64,000 nt of DNA from Sebastes aleutianus (lineage: Eukaryota > Chordata > Actinopteri > Perciformes > Sebastidae). The first letter of the stretch is position 1. Each line of letters opens with the position of its first letter. The notes below the pieces were generated by a model, which ran no database searches, had not been told where the DNA came from, and was given only the letters and a program-made list of their open reading frames with translations. Both the position numbers and the translations under genes were made by a program. Below, piece after piece: positions 49,085 to 58,917 of the stretch. The stretch is taken from contig CAKAKS010000190.1 in assembly GCA_916700875.1 (NCBI GenBank), positions 186,001 through 250,000 of the forward strand. Direction: 5' to 3'.

Positions 49085-49565
49085 TAAAGTCCTTTATACA
49101 TACCAGTGGCGTGCAGAATAAACAACACGAAAATCAGAACTATTCACTCCGGCATCGATGCGAATTTGTGACAGTTGCAACACTTTTTCAATAAAAGGTT
49201 TGAATAAATTAGAGGCGAATGCCAGGATCCTATTGACCCAGAGCAGCAGTCTGTCTGAGGGAAATGTTGTATAGCCTAAACTACTGTAAGCTATTAGTTT
49301 ACTTTAAGCAAAATGCTGTGAGTGAATTTGCCCCTGGTAAACAGGTACCTCAAGTACTTGAGTAAATGTACTTAGTTACATTCCAGCACTGCTTTATTCA
49401 CGGTGCAAATGCTCGGAAAAATCGTCCTCGTTCCAAAAATAATTACGTCGCTTTTTCGCCACGTCATTTTCACGCTCTGTGTGAAAGTATTCATGACAAA
49501 AAAACAGTTTAAAAACATATGTTGACGTTTGAATTAGTTGCACAAAGTGTGTAAAGGCTTTAAAG
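49085..49565. mobile_element. Second copy of the aaggcctttacaca MITE
   Basis: Left end taaagtcctttatacatacc and right end gtgtgtaaaggctttaaag. The inner parts (gaataaacaacacgaaaat; agtattcatgacaaaa) align with 18755-19195 in the same order. Confidence 0.7.
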
Positions 49566-50308
49566 TGTGCGGCAAAGAACTCCCACCACATGTTTATACT
49601 CTTGAATTAGTTTTCACAAGGTGCACTCGATTCCCTCCACGCAGCATCAGATTAACTCTCACATGAGTCACATTCACGCCACAAACACGGTCCCCGCCTC
49701 TCTTTCATGGCTCCGCGGGTATAATTATAATGAAATAAATACTGGTAAACACTTTGAAGAGCAATTCCAAAGCATGCTTTGTAAAGCTAGCTTCTTTTTT
49801 TTTTTTATGAAAGACACTCAGCCCTCATGCATAGAAATGAGGGAAGCAAGCCAGAGAGAGAAAGAGAGGGGTGCTTTTCCCTTTTCATAGATTAGCAAAG
49901 CCCTAATCTCATTAAAGTGCCCAGCAGTGAACATGCCGTCCACTCCGCCCAGCCCTGTAATCAGCCTGAGACACACGGCTCATCTCAGATGGACCGGGAC
50001 TGGCCTACCAGCTGGCCGCTCACAAGTCGGCCCGGCCCTCATTCATACAAGGAAGAAGTAGTGAGCAACTGAAAGGCCGCAGGAACATGAGAATGGGCCG
50101 ACAGCCAGAAGGATTATTCCCCCTCCCCCAACAATTATCACCTTGACTGCATTAACTGTGCAAACAGGTGCACTCAAACAAGACTAGAAACAGGTTGAGG
50201 TAATCTGAGGCTACCCTCAGAATCACACACAATAACACACCCACACACTGCGTTTACAGTAAATCCAACGCCGTGTTGTTAATCCTATTTATATCAAATA
50301 TTGTTATT

Positions 50309-50490
50309 AGGGCCGTCAGAGTTAACGCCATAATAACGCGTCAATGCAAATTTGTTTTAACGCCACTAATTTCTTTAACGCATTAACGTTACTTGCAACT
50401 TTTACGTTACAGCAAGCTCAGTTTTAAAACTGAAGTGAAGATACTGTTACTGATACTAAGGAATCCATTGGTACCAACCAATGGTCCGTC
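50309..50490 (+). mobile_element. AGGGCTGTCAA-family MITE, 5' fragment
   Basis: Starts agggccgtcagagttaacg and stops at ggtaccaaccaatgg, with the core missing. Confidence 0.6.
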
Positions 50491-50943
50491 CATCCATCGT
50501 TCCGCGTGTCACACTTTCGTTTCCGGAGCAGAACTCGGAAACTATTTAAATTGGGAACTTCAAATTTGGTACGATGGTTGACAGTGTGGCTTAGTTGTGC
50601 CTTTTGGTGGTTAGAAGTCCAGGGTGCCCAACATTTTTGAAATCGTGGCCAAAAACTGTGATTTTTTTTCGATATCAATTTCGTTTCCAGAGTAGAACTT
50701 GAACTCATGTCTTCTACTGACTTTATCCTGAGGAAGATGAGCTAATAACAAGCTAGATTGTGCTCAATTGACTAATTCCATTAGTTCCAAAAGGGCAAAA
50801 CCTTTGGCCCTACTTTAGTAGGGGTCAAGCAGTGAGTGGGTATATGAGCCATGCTCACTTTTGCCTTGTAATTAATCATCGTCATTCTGTTAATGTCACA
50901 GTTAAGGAAGTCCGTGTTAAGTTGAATTTTCTGTATTGTTTAG

Positions 50944-51195
50944 CAACTCTTCCTGTTCCTCCTGGAAGAGCAGCGAGGAGATGTTGGAGCTCAGCAGGGC
51001 TTCATCAGTGCCGAGCAGCTGCTTCTGGAGCTGAAGGCCGGGGGGATCCACCTGGAGCAGGAGGCGGCCGTCAGGCTGGAGCTGCAGCGCATTCCCCCCC
51101 TGGACTTGCTGGACTTCCTGGCCTACCTGCCCCTCTTCATGATCATCCACAAGTCGGTGATCTCCAACCCTCTGGATGACTCAATCAACCTCTGA
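50944..51195 (+). CDS. EF-hand gene terminal exon with stop codon
   Basis: The acceptor is ctgtattgtttag and the exon starts in phase 0. It codes 83 residues and stops at TGA 51193-51195. The sequence QLFLFLLEEQRGDVGAQQGF starts a helical domain; SAEQLLLELKAGGIHLEQEA resembles an EF-hand-like helix-loop-helix without ligands. The hydrophobic end (LDLLDFLAYLPLFMIIHKSV) is followed by polar SNPLDDSINL. The hydrophobic stretch is about 18 residues, broken by Pro, and is more likely buried helix than membrane span. Confidence 0.88.
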   Translation, partial: QLFLFLLEEQRGDVGAQQGFISAEQLLLELKAGGIHLEQEAAVRLELQRIPPLDLLDFLAYLPLFMIIHKSVISNPLDDSINL

Positions 51196-53095
51196 CCTCG
51201 GTCGCTGCACCGTCTGCCCCGTGTGGCTCAGGTATCAGCATCACTGCCACTACAATTATCAGTACTGTAGTCTGTTGTGAAAAGGTGACGCACAAGAAAC
51301 AAGTTTAGATTAAAGGGATTGTTTCTACATCTACTGTATTACCTACAAGGAACGTTATTAAAGGGCTAGTTTGGGTGTTTTTGGGGTTGTATGAGGTACT
51401 TATCCATAGTCAGTGTATTACCTACAGTAGATGACGGACGGCACGCCCCCAGTTTACCTTGCCGTCAGACAGCTATACAGTCTATGTTTTTGACAGGGAA
51501 CTGAAGCTGTTGTATCCATCTATGCTCTCACCAAAGCCACCAGACTCCATTAAAAAAACTGTTATTTTACCTTGCAGAACACAGGAGTTGTTGGTCGATT
51601 GGTTAGTTTGTTTGTGTGAATCCAAACTAACCAAAATCACACAATAGCACAAACAAACACAAACTAACTAACCGATCGAAACCGGACGGTTGTCAGCTGA
51701 TCGACCATGACCGTCAACCAGCCAATCAGTCTCATATATCTGATTTTTTTTTTGCCAGTCAAATTTACACACGCATGATGGTTTTACATTGTGCACATCA
51801 TGTCGTCGGAGTGGAAGTTCTTCAGTGTGAGTGAAGAAAACGTAAATCTGCAATTTGTCACAACTGCAAGGCAAAAATAAGCTGTGTAGGAACAACCCTA
51901 AAAGTATTGGTAACAACTAACTGTTTTATTATGAACATTCAATTTAATTAAAATTTTCCATGAAAGAAAAGTTACAAAAATATCAAATTGCAATCGGTAG
52001 TAGCAAGTTAGTTAGCCGGGCTTGCTTACGTTAGCTGTTTACCTTAGAGCCGACAACACTTCACGTACACTTCTGCTCTTGTGTTAAGCCTGATGTGCCT
52101 AGTAACCGTTGCCAAGCTATGATTGGACAATCGCTGTTTTAGCGAGCAGTCAATTAACTTTTTTCTACCACCAAGTATTAAAAATTGGTCTTAACTAAGA
52201 ATTATTTCCTGCACAAAGATAAGTTTTACATCCAGATAAAAGTAAAAATACTAATTTTGCCAACTTATTTGTGTGTCTCTTTGAACTACAGTGTGAAGTG
52301 AACATAGTTGACATTTTGTGCTCTGGCTAGAGACTTATAATTAACTTTTACAGCTTCATTTCACGATCACTTATGACTTCTTCCTTTGTGTTTTGATCAT
52401 TAATGTGCTAATATATAAAACCCTACAAGAAAAGGCCGTATATATTAAATGGGCTTCTGTTGTTTCTGTTATATATTTGACATTTCATAGAGCTGTGAAG
52501 TGCTGTCTATGGTCCTGAAATGTTCTGCAGCAGTGGATGGTGATCATGTTTCACTGTACAGAAGCTTTAAATGCACCACAGAGCTATTTTATCTGCTGCG
52601 TTACATTAAAACTCTTTCTATAAACCCGCCCGGTGGCGCTGCTTCGGTGGGGGGACTCATGTAAATGTTCTGATGCAACAACTGCGTATTGTTCCTGGAG
52701 TAAAAAACTATATTTGAGCCGCTCAGACTGCCGTCCTCTTCTATCCAACTTAATCAACACTGATGAATGATATTCAATGAGATATTCATATAATATAGTT
52801 TGAGCCATTGTTTCGCCTCAGCTTTGCCAATTAGATATGGCCGTGCTCTCCTGCGGTTCTACACGCATGACAGACCGCCACCATGGAAAACATAATGGAG
52901 TCTGACAGGCAGCGAACCAGGACTGTTTAGATCAGGGACGTCCTGTACGCCGCATATGTCTTCATGACCAAAAGAAAAACCTCCGACTAACAAAACTGTG
53001 ATTCTACAAACTGCTTTTAAAAATACTAAAATTCTGCTGTTTATAAGAAACTTTGAACTTTGATGTCAAATAAAAATGATTGTCAGTGTTTGTCT
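51196..53095 (+). other. Probable 3' UTR of the EF-hand gene
   Basis: The best polyadenylation signal after the stop is AATAAA at 53069-53074, followed by a GT-rich stretch. A weaker ATTAAA lies at 51309-51314. The interval also holds repeat-like sequence at 51335-51580, part of which (51520-51570) matches the duplicated segment at 32464-32836. Choice of the distal signal is inference. Confidence 0.4.
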
Positions 53096-53270
53096 TCAGC
53101 ATCCTCCACGACCTTTTCTTCCATCAGCTACAATGCCCTCCTTATTTTAGTGTGACCTTTAGGTACAATCTGTCACTAACAGGTGAAGAAAGAACAACTT
53201 GCCCGATGGTTTTATTACTCTTGTCTCTTAAGTCTTGAATGTTATCCAAATAGTTTAGTTTAGTTTAGGG

Positions 53271-53832
53271 TAGGGCTGTCAAAGTTAACGTGTTAACACA
53301 AATTTGTTTTAACACCACTAATTTCTTTAACGCATTAAAGCAACTTGCGATTTTTAAGTTGTAGCGGGCTCAGTGTTAAAGCTAAAGTGAAGATACTGGT
53401 ACGAAGATACTGTTCACGAAAGAGGTTAAATAATGCTACAAATGTACGCTAAATTTTGGTGAGGAAAAACTGTCATGGCCATTTTCAAAGGGATCCCTTG
53501 ACCTTTGACCTCAATATATACAAATGAAAATGGGTTCTATGGGTACCCACGAGTCTCCCCTTTACAGACATGCCGACTTTATGATAATCACATGCAGTTT
53601 GGGGCAAGTCATAGTCAAGTCAGCACACTGAAAAAACTGACAGTAGTTGTTGCCTGCTGGGCTGCAGTTTGCCATGTTATGATTTGAGCATATTTTGTAT
53701 GCTAAATGCAGTACCTGTGAGGGTTTCTGGACAATATTTGTCATTGTTTTGTGATGTTAATTGATTTCCAATAATAAATATATACATACATATGCAAATA
53801 TTTGTATATATTTATTATTGGAAATCAATTAA
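53271..53832 (+). mobile_element. AGGGCTGTCAA-family MITE ending in a 28-bp hairpin
   Basis: Starts tagggctgtcaaagttaacg and holds the core from 53567. At its right end, 53757-53784 is repeated in perfect inverted form at 53805-53832, as if the element folded back on itself. Confidence 0.7.
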
Positions 53833-54630
53833 AAAGCATATTTGCCCAAAATATTCAACAAAATTCATATTTGTTTGTGTTTGTTAGTTTGTCATAATTG
53901 AAAATATATACTGTAGGCTCAATTTACTGCTGCGTTTACGCATAATACTGACGTAAACAAAACTTTATATTGGAAAAATAACATGTAGCTGTTGTGTGAA
54001 AAGGCCTGTCAGTCAATTTGGGAATGATAGCCGGTTCAAATCCTGTGTTTTCTGGAGGGCGGATGAGCAGATTGTACCTTTAATATATATATTTTTTTCA
54101 CTTTCACTCCCAAAGATTTTGAAAACCGTTTGAATTATAGCAGATTTTGATTGATGAGCCTTTTTGGAAACCAGTCATACTTTAAGATAACAAACTTCTG
54201 TCAACATACATGCCTCTAACAGAAAAAACATTTCATCCCTGGAATGATTTTTATTGCTATATCATTTAACTGAGGAAACAATAATGATGAAAGTAAAAGT
54301 CTAAATTGAATAGCAATTATTACAATTTTGCAAGTGTTTACTACTTCTATTACTACTAGTTTTATTATTGCAGCCTGTTAATTTTTCATGGGACCTCCTC
54401 CTCCCCTCTCAAGGCCCCCTGGTGGTCCATGAACCCTCCTTTGAGAACAACTGATGCGTCATCTTACACACAATGACCCTGAACACACCACGCGGTTCTG
54501 CAGTTAGTTTCTCTTTGTGGATAAAATATTTCATTCTTTTGTAAAAATCCGAGAGTATTCTGATTTGATTTCTCTCTTTGAGTTTATTATCAAATAAGTT
54601 TAGAAAGAAAACCAGCCAGAGTCTCTTCAG

Positions 54631-54631
<1 letters not shown>

Positions 54632-54676
<45 letters not shown>
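54632..54676. repeat. (CA)n microsatellite
   Basis: About 22 uninterrupted units. Confidence 0.95.
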
Positions 54677-54678
<2 letters not shown>

Positions 54679-55699
54679 GGCTGTTTCCCTCCTTCCAGGT
54701 GGTGATTGTTGCTGCTGTCAGGAGGCACACGCCATCAGCCAGTTCAGCTCTGTGTCTCCACTCGACCACCACACAAACCCCATTCACTCATTAGAGCAGA
54801 CACGCGCCCGGCTGCAGCCACGCGCCCTACCTGTCAAACTTGGTTTTGCAGAAACACAAGCGCAACCTCCAAAATCTATTGGTCGTCGCCAAAGTGTGAG
54901 ATCACCATCATCCCACAGAAATTCCCTCCTTCTGCTCGTTTAAAAGACGCTTGCAAAAAAAATGCTTTTTGTTTTCTCAAAGTTTCACTTGATTTGGGAA
55001 GTTTAGATGAAAAATGTTCATCCGAAGGCTACAACTTTGGTGATTTATCTTGTGTGCACGAACATTATAGATGGTGAATCCACTTAAATCTAGTTTGTAT
55101 TTTTATTTTTTTTTATGCAATGAAAAGTTAACACACCGTTTAAAGCTGCGTCTCTCTTTGTGACATCCAACAATGAGGACAACAGAAATATTAAATGAGT
55201 TTTCTGAAAATTATCTATTTTTTTTTATGGTATTTGGCCACTTTAAGATCCATTTCTTAGGACAAACAACATATCATCAGTGCGTGTATCTTTCAGCTAC
55301 TGGTTTAGCAGGGTTTCATAACTGTTCATGCTTTGAAATAAACAGAAATGGCTTAAATTTTTACCCACATTTACTTTTTGCGCTTGCGCAAAATGGATCA
55401 ATTCTGTTCATATGCCGTCAAATTTGACAAAACACATAGGGCAGACTTCGACATTGAGGGTTTTTGCTGAGGGACATGGGACTAAAGGCTTTAAGGAGCC
55501 ACTGTGTTGTGAATTTAAACAGTCTGGAAAGAAAATATATTGTGCGTAAAAGTTGTTTTTCCTTTTTTTGTCCCTGTATAATCACAGCTCCATCTCTCGC
55601 TCTTACTTTCCCCTCGAATGAACTACTAACAACATGTTGAAAGTTGTAACCAAAAGTCCCTTTAAATACACCAAAAAAAATAACACATAGAAAATAATT

Positions 55700-56542
55700 C
55701 AGTAGCAAATCATTTTTATTCTTGTACTAGAGTGTAGAAAATATGGTTATAAGACTTCTTTTTTTCTGTTTATGTGAAGACAATATAGAGCTGGCAGTAT
55801 AAAGAGACAATGCGTGGCCATCGCGCTCCGTTTGGACAATAGCTGCATAAGTTTTGATCATCGTGAACTTCATGACATAATGCAATAACATGCTATTAAA
55901 TAAGACACATCGGTGCTAGAATAAAACGTCGGAGTGTCAAACTCCTTCTGGGAACCTCATGAACAGAAGAGTAATAGACTACACGTCTACATAGGCAGGA
56001 GGTATAGAAGCAACTTCGCAATATATAGACAAAATATATACAAAAGGATGTGTACAAAACATCTATAAATCTCTTACATACAAAAATATCTTAATATATG
56101 TTTTTTAAAAAAGCGTTTGATATAGAATTTTATAGACTTGGAAGCATTTTCTGAATGGAACCGTCTGAGAGGTTTTTACCAAAGGGTTGGTGTTCTGTGA
56201 TTGGGTTTAGCATAGTATTAAATAATGTTTTTAATGTGCTGCTGAAGAGCGTGAATTCACTTTAGGGTGTTTTTTGTTTATCATGGGCAAAATGCTCAGA
56301 AGCTTGGATTCCCACGCTGTCAGGAGACCCGTCTTCCTTTAATCCTTTGGCGCTGATCTCCGGCCTGATTTCCCCCACAAGTTTCTGGGGACGTTTTAAG
56401 GCCGTGTCTGTCTTTCTGTCAGTCTTGGAGGACTTGGACGCAGGACCAGAACGCGTATTCAGTGCGTATTGTTCTTGAGGACAGCCAGCCTCCTCTGGGG
56501 ACCATCCCAAGCGCACTTCAACAGTAAAGTGGATCCATATTT
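55700..56542 (-). other. ascl1a: ascl1a exon 2, non-coding 3' UTR
   Basis: The acceptor on the - strand has a CT-rich tract (TTTTCTTCCTCTTCTCACAG) ending at 56543. A - strand AATAAA (+ strand TTTATT, 55715-55720) gives a likely 3' end near 55700. A 108-codon open frame inside (56262-56588) crosses the acceptor and is not considered coding. Confidence 0.6.
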
Positions 56543-56599
56543 CTGTGAGAAGAGGAAGAAAAGAGGTTAAGCCACAGTTCAGTATCATGGATGTTCATC

Positions 56600-57010
56600 T
56601 ATATAACAGTATAACCCCTCCCACGCCCTCCATGATGAGCTAGTCAAGATGAGGAGCTCCTTTAGCCACAGACTCATCCCCCCTCGGCACAACACAAAGC
56701 GCCTGGGTCAGTCCTTCATACTGGTAGCCATCCGGCTCCACAACCAAGGCTGACCCCCATATGAGAACTATGAGGACTTTAAGAACTTTAAACATGCACT
56801 ACCTGCCTTTAAACATGCACTATCTGCCTTTAAACATGCACTATCTGCTTCTATCTGCCTTTAAACATGCACTATCTGCCTTTAAACATGCACTATCTGC
56901 AACCATCTTGGACTCTAACCACTGGCACACTTTACACTTACTTTACACTGTACATCCTATATACCACTTTATAGACTGCACATATGCACATATTACATTG
57001 ATTTATTGCA
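56600..57010 (+). mobile_element. LINE 3' end, split by a repeat array
   Basis: 56600-56760 reads like the last residues of a fish non-LTR ORF2 (HRLIPPRHNTKRLGQSF, then ILVAIRLHNQG). 56906-57010 carries its 3' UTR, sharing catcctatataccactttat and agactgcacatatgcacata with the LINE tail at 58643. The left 21-bp array sits between the two parts. Confidence 0.55.
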
Positions 57011-57226
57011 CAGATAGTGCATGTTTAAAGGCAGATAGTGCATGTTTAAAGGTAGATAGTGCATGTTTAAAGGCAGATAGTGCATGTTTAAAGGCAGATA
57101 GAGGCAGATAGTGCATGTTTAAAGGCAGATAGTGCATGTTTAAAGGTAGATAGTGCATGTTAAAAGGTAGATAGTGCATGTTTAAAGGCAGATAGAAGCA
57201 GATAGTGCATGTTTAAAGTTCTTAAA
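56779..57226. repeat. Foldback: inverted arrays of a 21-bp unit
   Basis: The left array (to ~56900) has five copies of aaacatgcactatctgccttt. The right array (57012-57221) has nine copies of its inverse. Outer edges also match (ttaagaactttaaacatgc at left, its inverse at right), as does an irregular gcttctatctg step in each arm. The arms could pair over more than 100 bp. Confidence 0.9.
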
Positions 57227-57251
57227 TATACATATATATGATAAAGTCTAT

Positions 57252-57272
57252 TCTCACCTTATATATGGATGC
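57252..57272 (-). other. ascl1a: Splice donor in ascl1a 3' UTR just after the stop
   Basis: On the - strand the stop codon is followed by a short stretch and then AAG|GTGAGA, with the exon ending at 57258. ASCL1 genes of other vertebrates carry an intron in the 3' UTR, so the position fits the family. The matching acceptor is at 56543. Confidence 0.75.
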
Positions 57273-57875
57273 TCAGAACCAGTTGGTGAAGTCCAGCAGC
57301 TCCTGCTCCTCTGGACTGAGCGGGTCGTAGGAGCCCTCTGATGAGTATGAAGACACCGGTGAACCGGCCATGGAGTTCATCTCAGCAGAGTATCCCTGCG
57401 ACATGCTGGGCGACAGCACGCCGGACTGGAACGCCGCGCTCACCGCGTCGTGTTCGTCCAGCAGCTGCTGCAGAGCGCGGATGTACTCCACCGCGGAGCG
57501 CAGCGTCTCCACTTTGCTCATCTTCTTGTTGGCGGCTCCGTTGGGGACGTGTTCGCGCAGGTTGGCGAAGCCGTTGTTCACCAGCTTCACCCGGTTGCGC
57601 TCCCTCTCGTTCCGCCGCGCCACCGCGTGCGGCTGCTGCGGTGGCAGACTGTAGCCGAAACCGGCGAAGTTCAGGCGACGTTTGCAGCGCAGCAGCTCCG
57701 GCGAAGTGGAGCGGTGTTTGTTCGGCTGCTTGGACACGGACTTGCCGCTGCTGCCGCTCTGACTGCTGCCGCTCGGACTCAGCTGGATGCTCTGAGCAGC
57801 AGTGGAGAAGAAACAAGCTGGAGGCATCAGCTGCTGCTGGCTCATGTTAATCTCCATCGTGGCTGTGAAGTCCAT
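57273..57875 (-). CDS. ascl1a: Achaete-scute homologue 1a, proneural bHLH transcription factor
   Basis: Single-exon CDS of 200 residues. Ascl1 is a class II bHLH factor that pairs with E-proteins, binds CANNTG E-boxes and drives neurogenesis and Notch-ligand expression in neural progenitors. The basic region starts near residue 86 (VARRNERERNRVKLVN) and helix-loop-helix follows to ~140 (REHVPNGAANKKMSKVETLR, then SAVEYIRALQQLLDEHDAVS). The C-terminus EEQELLDFTNWF is typical of Ascl1. The N-terminus (MDFTATMEINMSQQQLMPPA) and FAGFGYSLPPQQPHAVARRN match the fish Ascl1a type rather than Ascl1b. I start at the ATG at 57875; an in-frame ATG upstream at 58013 would add 46 Lys/Ile-rich residues that look like translated 5' UTR. 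Length agrees with the ~196-residue fish protein. Confidence 0.97.
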   Translation of the reverse strand: MDFTATMEINMSQQQLMPPACFFSTAAQSIQLSPSGSSQSGSSGKSVSKQPNKHRSTSPELLRCKRRLNFAGFGYSLPPQQPHAVARRNERERNRVKLVNNGFANLREHVPNGAANKKMSKVETLRSAVEYIRALQQLLDEHDAVSAAFQSGVLSPSMSQGYSAEMNSMAGSPVSSYSSEGSYDPLSPEEQELLDFTNWF

Positions 57876-58300
57876 TCTCTTTTTTTTAATACTTTTTTTT
57901 ATTTCAAGACTGTTTTCATATATGCAATCCACTGTTTTGTAATTATCTATAAACCAACTTTTAAGTAGATGAGAGAAAACAACCTCAACATTAAAAATCA
58001 AAGCAAAAAACAAAGAAGAAGTCCATACTCAGTTAAAAAAAAAAAAATACAAAAAAAAAAGTATAAAGAATCACCAAGTCTCTAGGCTCGTGCCGTTCAC
58101 GTGCACTTGGTTTCAGTGCGCTGCAGCTGCTGCCTCGCGCGCTCCTCAAAGCTGCTCTGAGTGCTCGAGGACAGACGCCACTGCTTTTCAACACTGCTGG
58201 ATGCTGGACTGGCCACGCCCTCCTGGTCGCGTGGGTTCACCTTGGGCTCGTGCTCCGGTGCCGGTGCGTTGCGCGCGCCGGACGCGTGCCACTTGAAGCA
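57876..58300 (-). promoter_or_regulatory. ascl1a: ascl1a 5' UTR and proximal promoter region
   Basis: The segment next to the start codon is A/T-rich with two poly-A runs (58035-58062). Beyond it, 58080-58300 is GC- and CpG-rich, unlike its surroundings. It has E-boxes CACGTG (58098-58103) and CAGCTG (58124-58129), which are possible Hes/bHLH sites for auto- or Notch feedback. I see no convincing TATA box. The start site is not fixed by sequence. Confidence 0.45.
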
Positions 58301-58642
58301 CTAAACAAACAAGTCAGTGGTGAGTTTTTTTCTTTCTATCCATCACTGGTGTCAGAAGGTGCGCTGCGTATAGTGGAGAGGAAAGTTTTTAACACAGAGG
58401 ACAAGATGTTTCACGACAGAGTAAAAACTATATAGCACATTTAGTGTTTTGTTCCAAAACAATCAACCGGTTTGTGTTCATGTTTAATAAGTGAATACAA
58501 ATCATTTGTTTTTTTGCAACTTTTATTAGCTGTATTTCCTAGTTTTTGTCATTATTTTGGAGATCAAATATAATGAAAAACTCTAATTTGGCCATTTAGG
58601 GATATTATCACTAATAGTAACTTTGACCAAGTATCAGCCCCA

Positions 58643-58917
58643 ATATATACATCCTATATACCACTTTATAGACTGCACATATGCACATATTACATTTATT
58701 TATTGTACATACTACATTTATTTATTGACGGACTGTACACACTTTGTTCACCCATTCACTCTGTATCTTTTATATCTCTATTATTGTTTTTATCATTTTT
58801 GTATACCTTTACCTTTCCTGTGTTTCACTCTGTTTGCTGATGTTTGCTGATGTTGCTGCTTTGACACCTGAATTTCCCTCCGGGGATTAATAAAGGTTCA
58901 TCTTATCTTATCTTAAT
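58643..58917 (+). mobile_element. LINE 3' UTR tail ending in atctt repeats
   Basis: Ends with gaatttccctccggggatta, ataaaggttcatc and tatct-type repeats, the usual terminus of a common fish LINE. It shares its first 60 bp with 56925-56990. Confidence 0.65.

Larger units (their letters stand above)
49061..50943 (+). other. Last intron of the EF-hand gene (1.9 kb)
   Basis: Holds a terminal-inverted-repeat element starting about 25 bp after the donor (49085-49565) and a 5' fragment of the AGGGCTGTCAA family (50309-50490). Confidence 0.6.
4573..51195 (+). other. Gene model: unnamed EF-hand protein, 14 exons, 5' end outside window
   Basis: This is my joined model of a long split gene. Exons were found as open segments between good acceptor (pyrimidine tract + AG) and donor (GTRAGT-like) sites, and their phases agree from one to the next: 0,1,1,1,1,1,0,1,1,0,0,2,0,stop. 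The sum is 2508 nt, exactly 836 codons including the stop. Residues 1-635 are rich in Ser, Pro and charged residues, with no domain I recognise. Residues 637-835 form a folded-looking domain: an FDFLAKYCIFSQEKL helix, an EF-hand loop at 661-672 (D-G-D-G-D-G-Y-I, but Gln at position 12), a degenerate second loop near 703-714, then alternating hydrophobic helices ending at DDSINL. A Ca2+-binding role is plausible from the first loop only. No signal peptide can be judged because the start is missing. I do not recognise the orthologue. Confidence 0.8.
53096..55699. other. Tail-to-tail spacer between EF-hand gene and ascl1a
   Basis: Contains one AGGGCTGTCAA-family MITE with a terminal hairpin (53271-53832) and a CA microsatellite (54632-54676). 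No gene is visible. Confidence 0.55.
56543..57257 (-). other. ascl1a: Intron in the ascl1a 3' UTR, filled with LINE tail and foldback repeats
   Basis: The intron is 715 bp. It holds the 3' end of a LINE (56600-56778 and 56906-57010, + strand) and two inverted arrays of a 21-bp unit on either side of the LINE tail. Little room is left for other conserved sequence. Confidence 0.7.

Noticed and set aside
57012..57221. CRISPR-like look of the 21-bp repeats
   Set aside because: Units are directly adjacent with no unique spacers, and the genome is vertebrate.
57382..57968. Long open frames (94-172 codons) on both strands over the ascl1a CDS
   Set aside because: They are shadows of the GC-rich ascl1a coding sequence. 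Only the - strand frame has the bHLH domain.
57876..58013. 46-residue N-terminal extension of ascl1a
   Set aside because: The residues are Lys/Ile/Phe-rich and unlike any Ascl1 N-terminus; the ATG at 57875 gives the expected MDFTATMEI start.
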